The position numbers and the translations under genes were made by a program. This document shows, piece by piece, positions 1 to 9,147 of a stretch of DNA of 64,000 nt. The DNA is from Flavobacterium azooxidireducens (GTDB lineage Bacteria; Bacteroidota; Bacteroidia; Flavobacteriales; Flavobacteriaceae), in NCBI RefSeq assembly GCF_023195775.1, contig NZ_CP096205.1, positions 1,302,001-1,366,000 of the forward strand, in the 5' to 3' direction. How positions within the stretch are numbered: position 1 is the stretch's first letter; each line of letters starts with the position of its first letter. Below the pieces are notes generated by a model that was not told the origin of the DNA, ran no database searches, and saw only the letters and a list, made by a program, of their open reading frames with translations.

Positions 1-69
1 GACCAAATTGCAACGGTTTATGCCGTAGATAAAAGTCGAATAAAATCTAAAAACAATTTAATTTTTTAA
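1..69 (+). CDS. C-terminal end of an upstream gene, possibly IPExxxVDY family (partial)
   Basis: The window opens inside a reading frame that encodes 22 residues, starting DQIATVYAVDK, and stops at the TAA at 67-69. Only nine bases separate it from the pyruvate kinase ATG, so the two are probably co-transcribed. In Flavobacteria the gene directly before pyk is often a small IPExxxVDY-family protein, and the length and position here fit that. The fragment is too short to prove the family, so the name is an inference from context. Confidence 0.45.
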   Translation, partial: DQIATVYAVDKSRIKSKNNLIF

Positions 70-77
70 AAAACAAT

Positions 78-1508
78 ATGCCAATCAACAAAAAAACCAA
101 AATTGTTGCCACATTAGGGCCAGCTTGTAGCACCAAAGAAGTTATTAAAAACATGATTGATGCCGGAGTAAATGTATTCCGTATTAATTTTTCGCATGCT
201 GATTATGAAGATGTGAAAGAACGCATCAACATCATCCGTGGATTAAATGATGAATTTGGATACACAACTGCCATTTTAGCCGATTTGCAAGGCCCAAAAC
301 TACGTGTAGGCGTGATGAAAGAAGATGTTGTAGTGAGCAAAGGTGATATTATTACTTTTCAAACTGCAGAAGATGTTCCCGGAACGGCTGAACGTGTTTA
401 TATGAATTACAAAGAATTTCCGAGAGATGTAAATCCGGGTGAAAAAATTCTTTTAGACGATGGAAAATTAATGTTCGAAGCTCTTGAAACCAATGGAACA
501 ACTGAAGTAGTTTGTAAAGTTATTCAAGGAGGACCATTAAAATCGAAAAAAGGTGTAAATCTTCCGAATACAAAAGTTTCTTTGCCGGCTTTGACCAAAA
601 AAGATATCAAAGATGCTCTTTTTGCTATTGAAAATGAAGTAGATTGGATTGCACTTTCTTTCGTGAGAACGCCAAAAGATTTAGAAGAATTGCAGGATTT
701 GATTGCAAAACATTCTTCGTATAAAATTCCGATTATTGCTAAAATCGAGAAACCGGAAGCGGTGGAAAACATTGATAAAATTGTTGCTTTTTGCGATGGC
801 TTGATGGTTGCTCGTGGTGATTTGGGTGTAGAAGTTCCCGCGGAGGAAGTTCCGTTGATTCAGAAAAAACTGATTCACAGAGCCAAAACAGCACGAATTC
901 CTGTTATTGTTGCTACTCAAATGATGGAAACAATGATTACTAGTTTAACCCCAACTAGAGCAGAAGTAAACGACGTTGCCAACTCTGTTATGGATGGTGC
1001 CGATGCCGTAATGCTTTCCGGAGAAACTTCGGTAGGAAACTATCCTGTGGAAGTGATTGAAACGATGTCAAAAATCATTCGATCAGTTGAAGACAGTCCG
1101 CTAATTCAAGTTCCGCATAATCCTCCTCACGTTCGCACAAAACGATTTATTACCAAATCAATTTGTTATCATGCGGCAATTATGGCGAATGAAATTAAAG
1201 CAAAAGCCATTTCTACCTTAACAAACAGTGGTTATACTGCTTTTCAGATTTCGGCTTGGCGACCAAGTGCCCATATTTTGGTTTTTACATCAAACAAAAG
1301 AATTTTAACCCAATTGAATTTGCTTTGGGGTGTTCGTTCTTTTTATTATGATAAGTTTGCCAGTACAGATGACACCGTGGAAGATGTAAACAAATTAGCT
1401 AAAGAGAAAGGTTTTGTAGAAAAAGGTGATATGGTTATCAACTTAGCTGCCATGCCAATTGCTGAAAAAGGAATGGTAAATACGTTGAGGGTTTCAGATA
1501 TTTCGTAA
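78..1508 (+). CDS. pyk: pyruvate kinase
   Basis: Cytoplasmic glycolytic enzyme converting phosphoenolpyruvate and ADP to pyruvate and ATP. At 476 residues it has the usual bacterial length. Visible motifs are the substrate/nucleotide segment FRINFSHADYED (about 34-45), LADLQGPKLRVG (68-79), the catalytic lysine motif IAKIEKPEA (220-228), the metal-binding MVARGDLGVEVP (243-254) and the stretch from VATQMMETM through DGADAVMLSGET (278-317). The C-terminal allosteric domain is present. The gene follows the upstream frame by nine bases and ends before a strong hairpin terminator shared with the convergent PAS gene. Confidence 0.98.
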   Translation: MPINKKTKIVATLGPACSTKEVIKNMIDAGVNVFRINFSHADYEDVKERINIIRGLNDEFGYTTAILADLQGPKLRVGVMKEDVVVSKGDIITFQTAEDVPGTAERVYMNYKEFPRDVNPGEKILLDDGKLMFEALETNGTTEVVCKVIQGGPLKSKKGVNLPNTKVSLPALTKKDIKDALFAIENEVDWIALSFVRTPKDLEELQDLIAKHSSYKIPIIAKIEKPEAVENIDKIVAFCDGLMVARGDLGVEVPAEEVPLIQKKLIHRAKTARIPVIVATQMMETMITSLTPTRAEVNDVANSVMDGADAVMLSGETSVGNYPVEVIETMSKIIRSVEDSPLIQVPHNPPHVRTKRFITKSICYHAAIMANEIKAKAISTLTNSGYTAFQISAWRPSAHILVFTSNKRILTQLNLLWGVRSFYYDKFASTDDTVEDVNKLAKEKGFVEKGDMVINLAAMPIAEKGMVNTLRVSDIS

Positions 1509-1530
1509 AAACCGAAGTAAATAAATATAA

Positions 1531-1557
1531 AAGGAGCTAAAATTAGCTCCTTTTTTT
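1531..1557. terminator. bidirectional intrinsic terminator between pyk and the PAS gene
   Basis: A nine-base-pair stem, AAGGAGCTA / TAGCTCCTT, with a four-base loop is followed by a run of seven T on the plus strand and preceded by A-rich sequence. It lies between the convergent pyk and PAS-protein genes. The last T bases overlap the stop codon of the PAS gene. Confidence 0.85.
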
Positions 1558-2071
1558 ATGCTGCTTTTTCAAACGCTATGAAATTTGTTAGTTCGCCTGA
1601 TTTATTAAAAACCGGAAAACCTTTGATGTGGCATTGGTAAGTTGAACCATTTTTACAATAATTCGTTATAATTTTGTCGAACGGTTGTTGATTTTTTACT
1701 GCCAAACTTATTTCTTTAGATGTTTGCAGACAAGTTGCTTCACCTTGAAACATTTTTGGAGACTTTCCTATAACTTCTTCCGGATGATAGCCGTTCATTC
1801 GAACCATATTTTTGGTGGAGAAAACAATTTTCAGATTTGGACAAGTAACTACAACAACAGTATCAATATCTATCGATTTATTCAAATTAAAATCTGTTTT
1901 CCAACTATTAAAAGCGGCCAAAAGCTGTAACTGATTTTGATCTGATATAATTTTGTTTAGTTGATTTAAAAAATCACCATACAAATCCCACGTAGTTAGT
2001 GGCATTTTTTTAGTTTCCAACTTTGATTCGTTTTGGAAAAAACCATTGTCGTATTCTTTAAATTCAAGCAT
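1556..2071 (-). CDS. PAS domain protein (LOV-like fold without the photoactive cysteine)
   Basis: A 171-residue soluble protein with an N-terminal helical region and one PAS domain over roughly the last 105 residues. The core is VRMNGYHPEEVIGKSPKMFQ, then a conserved KNGSTYQCHIKGFPVFN segment. The layout resembles PAS_9/LOV domains, but where photoactive LOV proteins have NCRFLQ this one has SPKMFQ, so the flavin-binding cysteine is absent. There is no output domain, so it could be a stand-alone sensor or adaptor. I chose the ATG at 2071 over an upstream TTG at 2092 because the extension adds only seven residues. Confidence 0.75.
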   Translation of the reverse strand: MLEFKEYDNGFFQNESKLETKKMPLTTWDLYGDFLNQLNKIISDQNQLQLLAAFNSWKTDFNLNKSIDIDTVVVVTCPNLKIVFSTKNMVRMNGYHPEEVIGKSPKMFQGEATCLQTSKEISLAVKNQQPFDKIITNYCKNGSTYQCHIKGFPVFNKSGELTNFIAFEKAA

Positions 2072-2212
2072 TTTAATTCTATTTTGAATCAAAATTAGAT
2101 TTTAATTTGAAACAATCATCAAATTGTATAAGGTTTAACGATTGTTGAAGATTTTTAGTTGATAAGAAAATTGGATGTTTATTCTCTAGCTACTTTTTAA
2201 AATTTGATAAAT

Positions 2213-2518
2213 TCATTCCTCCAACTCTAAATAAATATCATTGTCCGGGTTTTTAATTGTTTGTGTTTCGTATCCTTCTTTAGAGAATTCAACATGAAAA
2301 TCTTGACAATCCGGCATACATCCGCCAAATGGACCATACATTTCCCAGCTACCCAATGAATCAGTATATTTTGTTTTTTCTGTTTCAATGCATTTATACT
2401 TTACACTATCTAACGCAATTCCTGTATTTTTATCAAATACAATCCCATCCCCTCCATTTTCTCCTTCACAGCTAATTAGTGTAAATATCAATCCAAAAAT
2501 TAATAGCTTTATTTTCAT
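2213..2518 (-). CDS. small lipoprotein with carboxypeptidase-regulatory-like fold
   Basis: A 101-residue protein with a type II signal peptide ending in the lipobox LISC at about residue 17. The mature part (DKNTGIALDSVKYKC, then SLGSWEMYGPFGGC and FSKEGYETQTI) looks like a single carboxypeptidase-regulatory-like beta domain, a common module in Bacteroidota exported proteins. It contains three further cysteines, including CMPDC. The gene lies 34 bases downstream of hemE on the same strand and may be read from the haem operon. The specific function is unknown. Confidence 0.7.
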   Translation of the reverse strand: MKIKLLIFGLIFTLISCEGENGGDGIVFDKNTGIALDSVKYKCIETEKTKYTDSLGSWEMYGPFGGCMPDCQDFHVEFSKEGYETQTIKNPDNDIYLELEE

Positions 2519-2552
2519 GCTTTTGACTTCTCATTTTCAAATAAGCAACTGC

Positions 2553-3578
2553 CTACTGATTATACTCCTTCACCGCTTCCACAAAAGCCTTCGCGTGATC
2601 AACAGGAATAGTTGGTAAAATTCCATGACCAAGATTTACGATATAACTGTCTTTCCCAAATTCATCGATCATTTGATGTACCATTTTTTTGATAGTTGGA
2701 ATGGGTGATAATAAACGTGACGGATCAAAATTTCCTTGTAACGTGATTTTTCCACCGGATAAATAACGAGCATTTCTTGCTGAACAAGTCCAATCTACAC
2801 CCAAAGCTGAAGCTTTTGATTTAGCCATATCGTTCAAAGCAAACCAGCATCCTTTTCCAAAAACAATTACTTTGGTGTGTGGAGCCAACGCTTCAACAAT
2901 TTGGTTGATGTATTGCCACGAAAATTCCTGATAATCCACCGGAGAAAGCATTCCTCCCCAAGAATCAAAAATCTGAATTGCATTACAACCCGCTTTTACT
3001 TTTTCTTTTAAATATAAAATAGTCGTATCGGTTATTTTTTGTAATAATGTGTGAGCAGCTATTGGGTTTGAAAAACAAAATCCCTTTGCAGTATCAAAAC
3101 TTTTTGAACCTTTTCCTTCCACGGCATAACAAAAAATTGTCCAAGGTGAGCCGGCAAAACCAATCAATGGTACCTCATCATTCAACATTTCTTTGGTTAA
3201 TCTGATGGCATCAAAAACATAACCTAATGTTTCGTGAACATCCGGAACAAAAGTCTTATTCACATCATCCATCGAACGAATTGGGTTCGGAATAATTGGC
3301 CCTAAATTGTCTTTTAATTCCACGTGAATTCCCATCGCTCGTGGAACAACCAAAATATCTGAAAACAAAATAGCCGCATCGGGTTTTACAATTCGGATGG
3401 GTTGAACGGTAATTTCCGCAGCTAATTCAGGGGTTTCGCAACGAGTGAAAAAATCATATTTGTCACGTAAAGCTCTGAATTCAGGCAAATATCTTCCGGC
3501 TTGACGCATCATCCAAACAGGTGGACGTTCAACGGTTTCATTATTTAAGGCTCTTAGAAAAAGATCGTTTTTTATCAT
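2553..3578 (-). CDS. hemE: uroporphyrinogen decarboxylase
   Basis: Decarboxylates the four acetate side chains of uroporphyrinogen III to give coproporphyrinogen III in haem synthesis. The 341-residue length is typical. Diagnostic motifs are the N-terminal [20 protein letters not shown] (around 20-38), [24 protein letters not shown] and the C-terminal [15 protein letters not shown]. It is the last haem gene of the leftward hemA-hemC-trkH-trkA-hemD-hemE operon and follows hemD by 36 bases. Confidence 0.97.
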   Translation of the reverse strand: MIKNDLFLRALNNETVERPPVWMMRQAGRYLPEFRALRDKYDFFTRCETPELAAEITVQPIRIVKPDAAILFSDILVVPRAMGIHVELKDNLGPIIPNPIRSMDDVNKTFVPDVHETLGYVFDAIRLTKEMLNDEVPLIGFAGSPWTIFCYAVEGKGSKSFDTAKGFCFSNPIAAHTLLQKITDTTILYLKEKVKAGCNAIQIFDSWGGMLSPVDYQEFSWQYINQIVEALAPHTKVIVFGKGCWFALNDMAKSKASALGVDWTCSARNARYLSGGKITLQGNFDPSRLLSPIPTIKKMVHQMIDEFGKDSYIVNLGHGILPTIPVDHAKAFVEAVKEYNQ

Positions 3579-3614
3579 AATTATATTTTTTAAACTGACG
3601 AACTTTTGTCAGAT

Positions 3615-4286
3615 TTAGGATTCTTTGAAATAATTTATACTTTGTATGATTACGTTTTCAACCGTCGGTCGGTTTGCAATCACTATATTTTTTGTGCTTT
3701 TTTCAATTTCTGCGGCTGTTGTTGTCCCGATGCAAAAACAAATTTCATTAGAAATAGAATTTTCTTTTAAATAACTCTGAACAGCGGACGGACTAAAAAA
3801 CAAAATTCCATCGATTTGATTATCAGTTTTGTGTGGCGTTAAAATGGTTTTATAGACTTCAATTTCTTCAAAAATGATATTATTTTTTTGAAAAGCGGCT
3901 GGAATCGTATCTCTTCTCAAATTTCCGGAGAAAAACGTGAATTTTTTATCAGAATGATTCTTCAATAAATAATCAACCAGCTCATCGGCATAATCAAATG
4001 CATTTTCAACTTTAAATCCGTTTTCTTTCAAAAGTTGCTTTGTTTTTATTCCGACACAAAAACAAATTTTATCTTTCAAAATGATATGATTTTCATTTTT
4101 TATGACACTTAAAACGGCATTTTGACTGGTGAAAATTAAATAATCAAAAGATGAATTCAATTGAAAAGATTGAAATTCAATTTGAATAAAATCAGCTTCA
4201 ATCAAACGAAAATCAGCATTAAGTAAAAACTGTTTTTGGTTGGGTTGAAGTTTTTTAGTTGATAGTATTCTGATTGATTTTTCCAA
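3615..4286 (-). CDS. hemD: uroporphyrinogen-III synthase
   Basis: Closes hydroxymethylbilane to uroporphyrinogen III with D-ring inversion. HemD proteins are poorly conserved; the call rests on the 223-residue length, the two-lobed pattern with DYLIFTSQNAVLSV in the first lobe and GILFFSPSAVQSYL in the second, and the position between hemC and hemE in a haem operon. The start appears to be TTG at 4286, two bases after the trkA stop, because no ATG or GTG precedes it in frame; such tight spacing suggests translational coupling. Confidence 0.88.
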   Translation of the reverse strand: MEKSIRILSTKKLQPNQKQFLLNADFRLIEADFIQIEFQSFQLNSSFDYLIFTSQNAVLSVIKNENHIILKDKICFCVGIKTKQLLKENGFKVENAFDYADELVDYLLKNHSDKKFTFFSGNLRRDTIPAAFQKNNIIFEEIEVYKTILTPHKTDNQIDGILFFSPSAVQSYLKENSISNEICFCIGTTTAAEIEKSTKNIVIANRPTVENVIIQSINYFKES

Positions 4287-4288
4287 CG

Positions 4289-4978
4289 TTAATCTTGTCC
4301 TTCACAGTAAACTGAAATATTTTTATTTTCACCAAAAACCACTAAAATATCATCTTGATAAATCACGGTTTCAGGTGTTGGCAAACCAATGGTTTCTTTT
4401 ACGATTGATTTTTTTCCGATTAAATTCGTTTTTTCTTTTTTACGGATAATTGTAACTAAATTCAAATGGTATTTATCGATTGTATTTAATTCGTACAATG
4501 TTTTTCCGTGAAATTCCGGTTTCGATTTTACTTCGGAAATGGTATAATTGTTATCTAATTGATAGTTTTCTAACGTCGTTTTGAAGTTGATTTGCTTCGT
4601 TAAACGATCGGCACTTTCTTGTTCCGGATGAATGATACTGTAAATTCCCATCGCTTCCAAAACCGTATCGTGAATCGGCGATAATGCTCGACTGATGATT
4701 TTTACATTCGATAATTTTTTGATAATGGCCGTCGTAATAATGGCAGCACCCTCATTCTCTCCAATACCAACCACAACTTTATCGGCATCCTTTAATGGCA
4801 AGGCTTCGTACGCTAATTCATTCGTAGAATCCATACAAATTGCGTGTGAAATTTTGTCTTTAATCAAGTTGACTTTATCCATTTGCTTATCCACCCCAAT
4901 CACTTCATTTCCAGTTTCTGTGAGGCTTAATGCTAAGGACATTCCGAAATTTCCTAATCCAAAAATGATGATTTTCAT
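4289..4978 (-). CDS. trkA: TrkA/KtrA-type potassium uptake regulatory protein
   Basis: Cytoplasmic nucleotide-binding (RCK) subunit that gates a Trk/Ktr potassium channel. The N-terminus carries a Rossmann motif, IIFGLGNFGMSLALSL (residues 3-18), with the acidic VIGVDKQMDKV strand end, followed by the conserved KVVVGIGENEGAAIITTAIIKKL. A TrkA_C domain occupies about residues 145-229. Its membrane partner trkH lies 11 bases upstream on the same strand. Both sit inside the haem operon, between hemC and hemD. Confidence 0.93.
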   Translation of the reverse strand: MKIIIFGLGNFGMSLALSLTETGNEVIGVDKQMDKVNLIKDKISHAICMDSTNELAYEALPLKDADKVVVGIGENEGAAIITTAIIKKLSNVKIISRALSPIHDTVLEAMGIYSIIHPEQESADRLTKQINFKTTLENYQLDNNYTISEVKSKPEFHGKTLYELNTIDKYHLNLVTIIRKKEKTNLIGKKSIVKETIGLPTPETVIYQDDILVVFGENKNISVYCEGQD

Positions 4979-4989
4979 TCTATTAGATT

Positions 4990-6732
4990 TTAGTTAATTA
5001 AAATATTTTCTTTGGGATATTCATAAAACTGATGATTGATTTGACGAAGCAATCCAATCATTAAGTTGAGCATCCCGATTCTTCCGATGAACATAGTTCC
5101 AATGAGAACATATTTGCTTGGTTCGGTTAACGTTGGTGTAAAATTCAAAGACAAACCAACCGTACTGTAAGCCGAAAAACATTCAAAAACAACTGAAAGT
5201 AAGTCCGTTCCTTTTGGTTCTAAAATCAACAACGATAAAATGGCAAATCCAATTACAATTAATGAAATACATAAAATGGCAAAAGCTCTTGAAGTTGATT
5301 CACTCGAAATTCTTCTTCCTAACAGCTGAATTCTTGTTTTTCCTCTGGCAATTGCAAAAATGTTCAATGTAGCTAATGCAAAGGTACTCGTTTTTATCCC
5401 ACCTCCGGTTGATGCCGGTGAAGCTCCAATCCACATTAAAAAGATAATGAATAATAAGGTTGGAACGGTGAATTCTGTTAAATCTAATGTATTAAAACCG
5501 GCGGTTCTCGGTGTCACAGCATTAAACGCAGTTGATGTGATTTTCCCGAATAACGTTTGATGATAATTCATCGTGTTATTGTATTCCGAAATCCATAAGA
5601 AAACAAATCCACCAACCAATAAAGCTCCGGTTGTATAAAGAACGATTTTTGAGTTTAATGTCATCACACTCAAATGTTTATGAATTCTTTTTCTGTCAAA
5701 AAGTTCTAAAACAAAGATTTTAATGTATTGATAAAAATTAAAAATGATGTTGTAACCCAATCCTCCAAAAACAACCATAACAATTACGACCCACTGCATA
5801 TAATAATTAAATTGAAGGTAACTTTCGCTCAATCCGGCTGATAATGTTGAAAATCCGGCATTACAAAAAGCAGAAATAGCGTGAAAAATCGAAAAGAAAA
5901 CCTTGTCTTCAATCGCAGGATTATCAATAATAGAAGAATAAATAAATAATGCACCTACTAATTCTACGCTAATGGTAAAAATCACCACATTCAAGGCAGT
6001 TTTTAAAACATCTTTTAAAGTATCTTGAGCAATAAAGTCCCTCACATTCAAACCTTCTTTAAACGAAGAACTCCCTCGAAAGAAAAAGGCAAAAAAGGAA
6101 GTAAACGTCAAAATTCCCAATCCACCAATTTGAATTAAACTAATGATAATTGTTTGTCCAACGGTGGTAAAATCTGTTGCTGTATCTAAAACGATTAAAC
6201 CGGTAACACAAACGGCACTGGTGGATGTAAAAAGTGCATCGGTAAACGAAATTCCATTTGTTGTGGCGTTGGGAAGCATCAACAAAAATGATCCAATGAT
6301 GATGATGGCAAAAAAACTTCCCACAAAAACAATGGCCGGATTATAATACACTTCATAGATATATCGCACCAAAATCATTAATCGAATAATGAAATAAAAG
6401 ATCAAACCAGCTTCTAAAATGGGTCTGATTTTCTTGAAAACTTCTAAGTAATGAAGATTGATATTGATTATGGAGAAAATGAGTGCGACTACCAATAAAG
6501 CCCCTATTATCAAGGAATTAACTAACGCTACTTTTTTCCGTCCGGACGTTTTATAATAAAAATATTTGAAAATATTAAACACTAACAAAGCAATAGTGAT
6601 TAATACTAAACCGATGAATTTTGGCGTATGGTATTCTTCGTGAATGCTATAACCAAAATCAAATACGATGTAGGTCAATACAATGAGATCAAAAAAGCGG
6701 TAGATTATCTTGAGTATTGAATCTTTGTGCAT
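4990..6732 (-). CDS. trkH: TrkH/KtrB-type potassium uptake membrane protein
   Basis: Integral membrane pore subunit for potassium uptake, 580 residues. Four filter-like loops are visible: TSTSAVCVTGLIVLDT, AISAFCNAGFSTLSAG, NAVTPRTAGFNTLDL and CFSAYSTVGLSLNF. This matches the four pore-loop repeat of the TrkH/KtrB/HKT superfamily. An extra N-terminal part of about 130 residues with four hydrophobic segments precedes the core, which is common in Bacteroidota. It is encoded 10 bases after hemC and 11 bases before trkA. Confidence 0.94.
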   Translation of the reverse strand: MHKDSILKIIYRFFDLIVLTYIVFDFGYSIHEEYHTPKFIGLVLITIALLVFNIFKYFYYKTSGRKKVALVNSLIIGALLVVALIFSIININLHYLEVFKKIRPILEAGLIFYFIIRLMILVRYIYEVYYNPAIVFVGSFFAIIIIGSFLLMLPNATTNGISFTDALFTSTSAVCVTGLIVLDTATDFTTVGQTIIISLIQIGGLGILTFTSFFAFFFRGSSSFKEGLNVRDFIAQDTLKDVLKTALNVVIFTISVELVGALFIYSSIIDNPAIEDKVFFSIFHAISAFCNAGFSTLSAGLSESYLQFNYYMQWVVIVMVVFGGLGYNIIFNFYQYIKIFVLELFDRKRIHKHLSVMTLNSKIVLYTTGALLVGGFVFLWISEYNNTMNYHQTLFGKITSTAFNAVTPRTAGFNTLDLTEFTVPTLLFIIFLMWIGASPASTGGGIKTSTFALATLNIFAIARGKTRIQLLGRRISSESTSRAFAILCISLIVIGFAILSLLILEPKGTDLLSVVFECFSAYSTVGLSLNFTPTLTEPSKYVLIGTMFIGRIGMLNLMIGLLRQINHQFYEYPKENILIN

Positions 6733-6742
6733 AGTTGAGCAA

Positions 6743-7705
6743 TTAGTGTTTCTTTTCTAATGCTTTTTTTATCGAACGCATTAGTTCTGAACCACCGTTT
6801 TCTAAAATTTCAGTAGCACAAAGTTCGCCAAAATTTTGATATAAAGTTGTATTTATCGTTTTTTCTATTTCCAGTTTAACTTTTCCGTCTAATGAAAAGA
6901 GAACGCCTTTTAAAGTCATTAAATCGTCGTTGATTTCTGCTAATGCTCCGATTGGTGCTGTGCAACCACCTTCTAGTGTTTTAAGAAATTGTCTTTCTAC
7001 AAACGTGCAGATTTCCGATGCTTTATGATTTAAATGAGCCAATGCTTCCTGAGAAAAAGTATCATTTTCCATCGCAACTACTACCATTGCACCTTGTGCG
7101 GGAGCAGGAATCATCCAATCCAGGTTGATGAATGTTTCGGGTTTCAAATTGATTCGTTCTAAACCGGCGGCAGCAAAAACAGCTCCATTCCAATTATTAT
7201 CTTTCAATTTTTGCATTCGGGTATTTACGTTTCCGCGTAAATCTTCTACTTGGTGAGACGGATATTTATTCAACCATTGTGCTTTTCTTCGTAAACTTCC
7301 GGAAGCAATTGTACCCGAATTATCTAAAAAAGATAAATCTCCTTTATGAACCAAAATATCTAAAGTTGAAGCTCGTTCCAAAACCGCAGCCTGTACAATT
7401 CCTTTTGGCAAAGCCGTTGGAACATCTTTCATCGAGTGAACTGCAATATCCACTTCGCCTTTCAGCATAGCAATATCAAGTGTTTTCGTGAAAATTCCGG
7501 TGATTCCGAGTTCGTAAAGTGGTTTGTCAAGAATAATGTCGCCAGTCGATTTTACAGAAATAATTTCAGTTTGATAACCCAAATCATTTAATTTTTTTTC
7601 TACCGTATGAGCTTGCCAAAGTGCGAGTTCACTGTCGCGAGTTCCAATGCGGATAAGCCTCCTGTCCTCCGAAGAAGGAATAGATGACTCTGAATTATCG
7701 TTCAT
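6743..7705 (-). CDS. hemC: hydroxymethylbilane synthase (porphobilinogen deaminase)
   Basis: Polymerises four porphobilinogen units into hydroxymethylbilane. Motifs include IRIGTRDSELALWQAH (about 19-34), VDIAVHSMKDVPTALP, IASGSLRRKAQWL, DLRGNVNTRMQKL, PAPAQGAMVV and the cofactor-attachment loop LKTLEGGCTAPIGA, whose cysteine carries the dipyrromethane. Length 320 is normal. Its first codons overlap the end of hemA by 11 bases, indicating coupled translation. Confidence 0.97.
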   Translation of the reverse strand: MNDNSESSIPSSEDRRLIRIGTRDSELALWQAHTVEKKLNDLGYQTEIISVKSTGDIILDKPLYELGITGIFTKTLDIAMLKGEVDIAVHSMKDVPTALPKGIVQAAVLERASTLDILVHKGDLSFLDNSGTIASGSLRRKAQWLNKYPSHQVEDLRGNVNTRMQKLKDNNWNGAVFAAAGLERINLKPETFINLDWMIPAPAQGAMVVVAMENDTFSQEALAHLNHKASEICTFVERQFLKTLEGGCTAPIGALAEINDDLMTLKGVLFSLDGKVKLEIEKTINTTLYQNFGELCATEILENGGSELMRSIKKALEKKH

Positions 7706-8990
7706 TATAGGTTACTTTTTGAAGTGCTTCTCCTTCGGAAACAATGGGACTTATTTGAAAGATTTTCTCAATCCATTCGATGCTTTCATCCACCATCGTA
7801 TTATCATCTTTTAAATGATTAGCAAAATGGGTTGTGATTTTTTGAATGATTCGATTACTGATAATTTCAGCTTGATCGTGATCAAAATTAGCTATTTTTT
7901 TACGTTGAAAATCCAATTCTCCGTCTTTAATCGAATTCAATTTTTCTTTTAACGCGTGAATTGTTGGAGCAAATTTTCTGGCTTTCATCCACGAAATAAA
8001 TTCCAATTTCACCTCATCAATAATGGCTTCTGCAGCCGGAATATGTAGTTTTCTTTTTTCTAATGTATCGTCTGTTAATTGCGATAAATAATCCATATGA
8101 ACCAATGAAACGTTATCCAATGTTTTCACATTTTCGTTTACGTTTTTCGGAATGGATAAATCTAAAATTAAAAGTGGTTTTTTTAGATTTAAAATGTCTT
8201 TATCGATGGTAGGATTTTGTGCTCCGGTAGCAACAATTAGCACATCGGCTTTTTGAATTTCAAGTTGTAATTCGGTATAATCTTTTACAATTAAATTGAA
8301 TTTTCCGGCAATTTTTTCTGCTTTATCTTTTGTTCTGTTGATTAGAACAATATGATCATTTTTGGTGTGTTTTACTAAATTTTCACAGGTATTTCGACCA
8401 ATTTTTCCGGTTCCGAAAAGAAGAATGTTTTTTTGAGAAATTCCGTCTACATTATTAATAATATATTGAACCGAAGCAAAAGCAACCGAAGTAGCTCCTG
8501 AACTAATTTCCGTTTCATTTTTGATGCGTTTACTTGCTTGAATTACGGCATTAATCAATCGTTCTAAAAATGAATTGGCTAATCCGAACGTTTTACTTTC
8601 AACAAAACTATTTTTTATTTGACTGATAATTTCAAAATCACCCAAAATCTGACTGTCTAAACCGGTTCCAACACGGAACATATGCGAAATGGCTTCTTGG
8701 TTTTTATAAACGTAGGCTACATTCTGAAAATCTTCAACAGTACCAATACTGTTATCACACATCAACTTAATTAATTGAAATGGATGTTGTGCAAAACCAT
8801 ATATTTCAGTTCGGTTACACGTTGATGTAACAATCATACTATCTATTCCTTCCAATTTCGCCTGAAGCAAAATATTCGTTTTTGCTTTCGCGTCTAAACT
8901 GAACTTTCCTCGTGTCTCAGCATCTGCTTTTTTGTAACTCAATCCAACCGCATAAAAGGTTTGATGTTTCGACAAGTTTAAATTTTCCAT
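7695..8990 (-). CDS. hemA: glutamyl-tRNA reductase
   Basis: Reduces glutamyl-tRNA(Glu) to glutamate-1-semialdehyde, the first committed step of the C5 haem pathway. The catalytic cysteine lies in VTSTCNRTEIYGF, followed by GTGLDSQILGDFEIISQIK and the NADPH motif LLFGTGKIGRN. The open frame extends upstream to 9092, but I prefer the ATG at 8990, which starts MENLNLSKHQTFYAVGLSYK, because family homology begins there and a -7-like TAATTTTG box lies between 9017 and 9024 on this strand. The protein is then 431 residues. First gene of the leftward haem operon. Confidence 0.94.
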   Translation of the reverse strand: MENLNLSKHQTFYAVGLSYKKADAETRGKFSLDAKAKTNILLQAKLEGIDSMIVTSTCNRTEIYGFAQHPFQLIKLMCDNSIGTVEDFQNVAYVYKNQEAISHMFRVGTGLDSQILGDFEIISQIKNSFVESKTFGLANSFLERLINAVIQASKRIKNETEISSGATSVAFASVQYIINNVDGISQKNILLFGTGKIGRNTCENLVKHTKNDHIVLINRTKDKAEKIAGKFNLIVKDYTELQLEIQKADVLIVATGAQNPTIDKDILNLKKPLLILDLSIPKNVNENVKTLDNVSLVHMDYLSQLTDDTLEKRKLHIPAAEAIIDEVKLEFISWMKARKFAPTIHALKEKLNSIKDGELDFQRKKIANFDHDQAEIISNRIIQKITTHFANHLKDDNTMVDESIEWIEKIFQISPIVSEGEALQKVTYNER

Positions 8991-9118
8991 AAATACACTT
9001 TTCCTAAAAAGTTGAACAAAATTATCATTATCTATTTTATAAAAGTATCGCTCAAAGTACTTTTTGTATCGCTTGAAGATATCCCAATCCAAATTGTGCT
9101 TTTCAACGTAAATTCTTT

Positions 9119-9126
9119 TATATTTG
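9119..9126 (+). promoter_or_regulatory. TAnnTTTG -7 box of the AraC-type regulator
   Basis: TATATTTG matches the Bacteroidota -7 consensus. A TTG about 22 bases upstream (9094-9096) could serve as the -33 element. It lies 22 bases before the ATG at 9148 in the hemA-AraC divergent region. Position and consensus are seen; activity is inferred. Confidence 0.55.
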
Positions 9127-9147
9127 TAGTGTTCTCAACGCTTTTGA

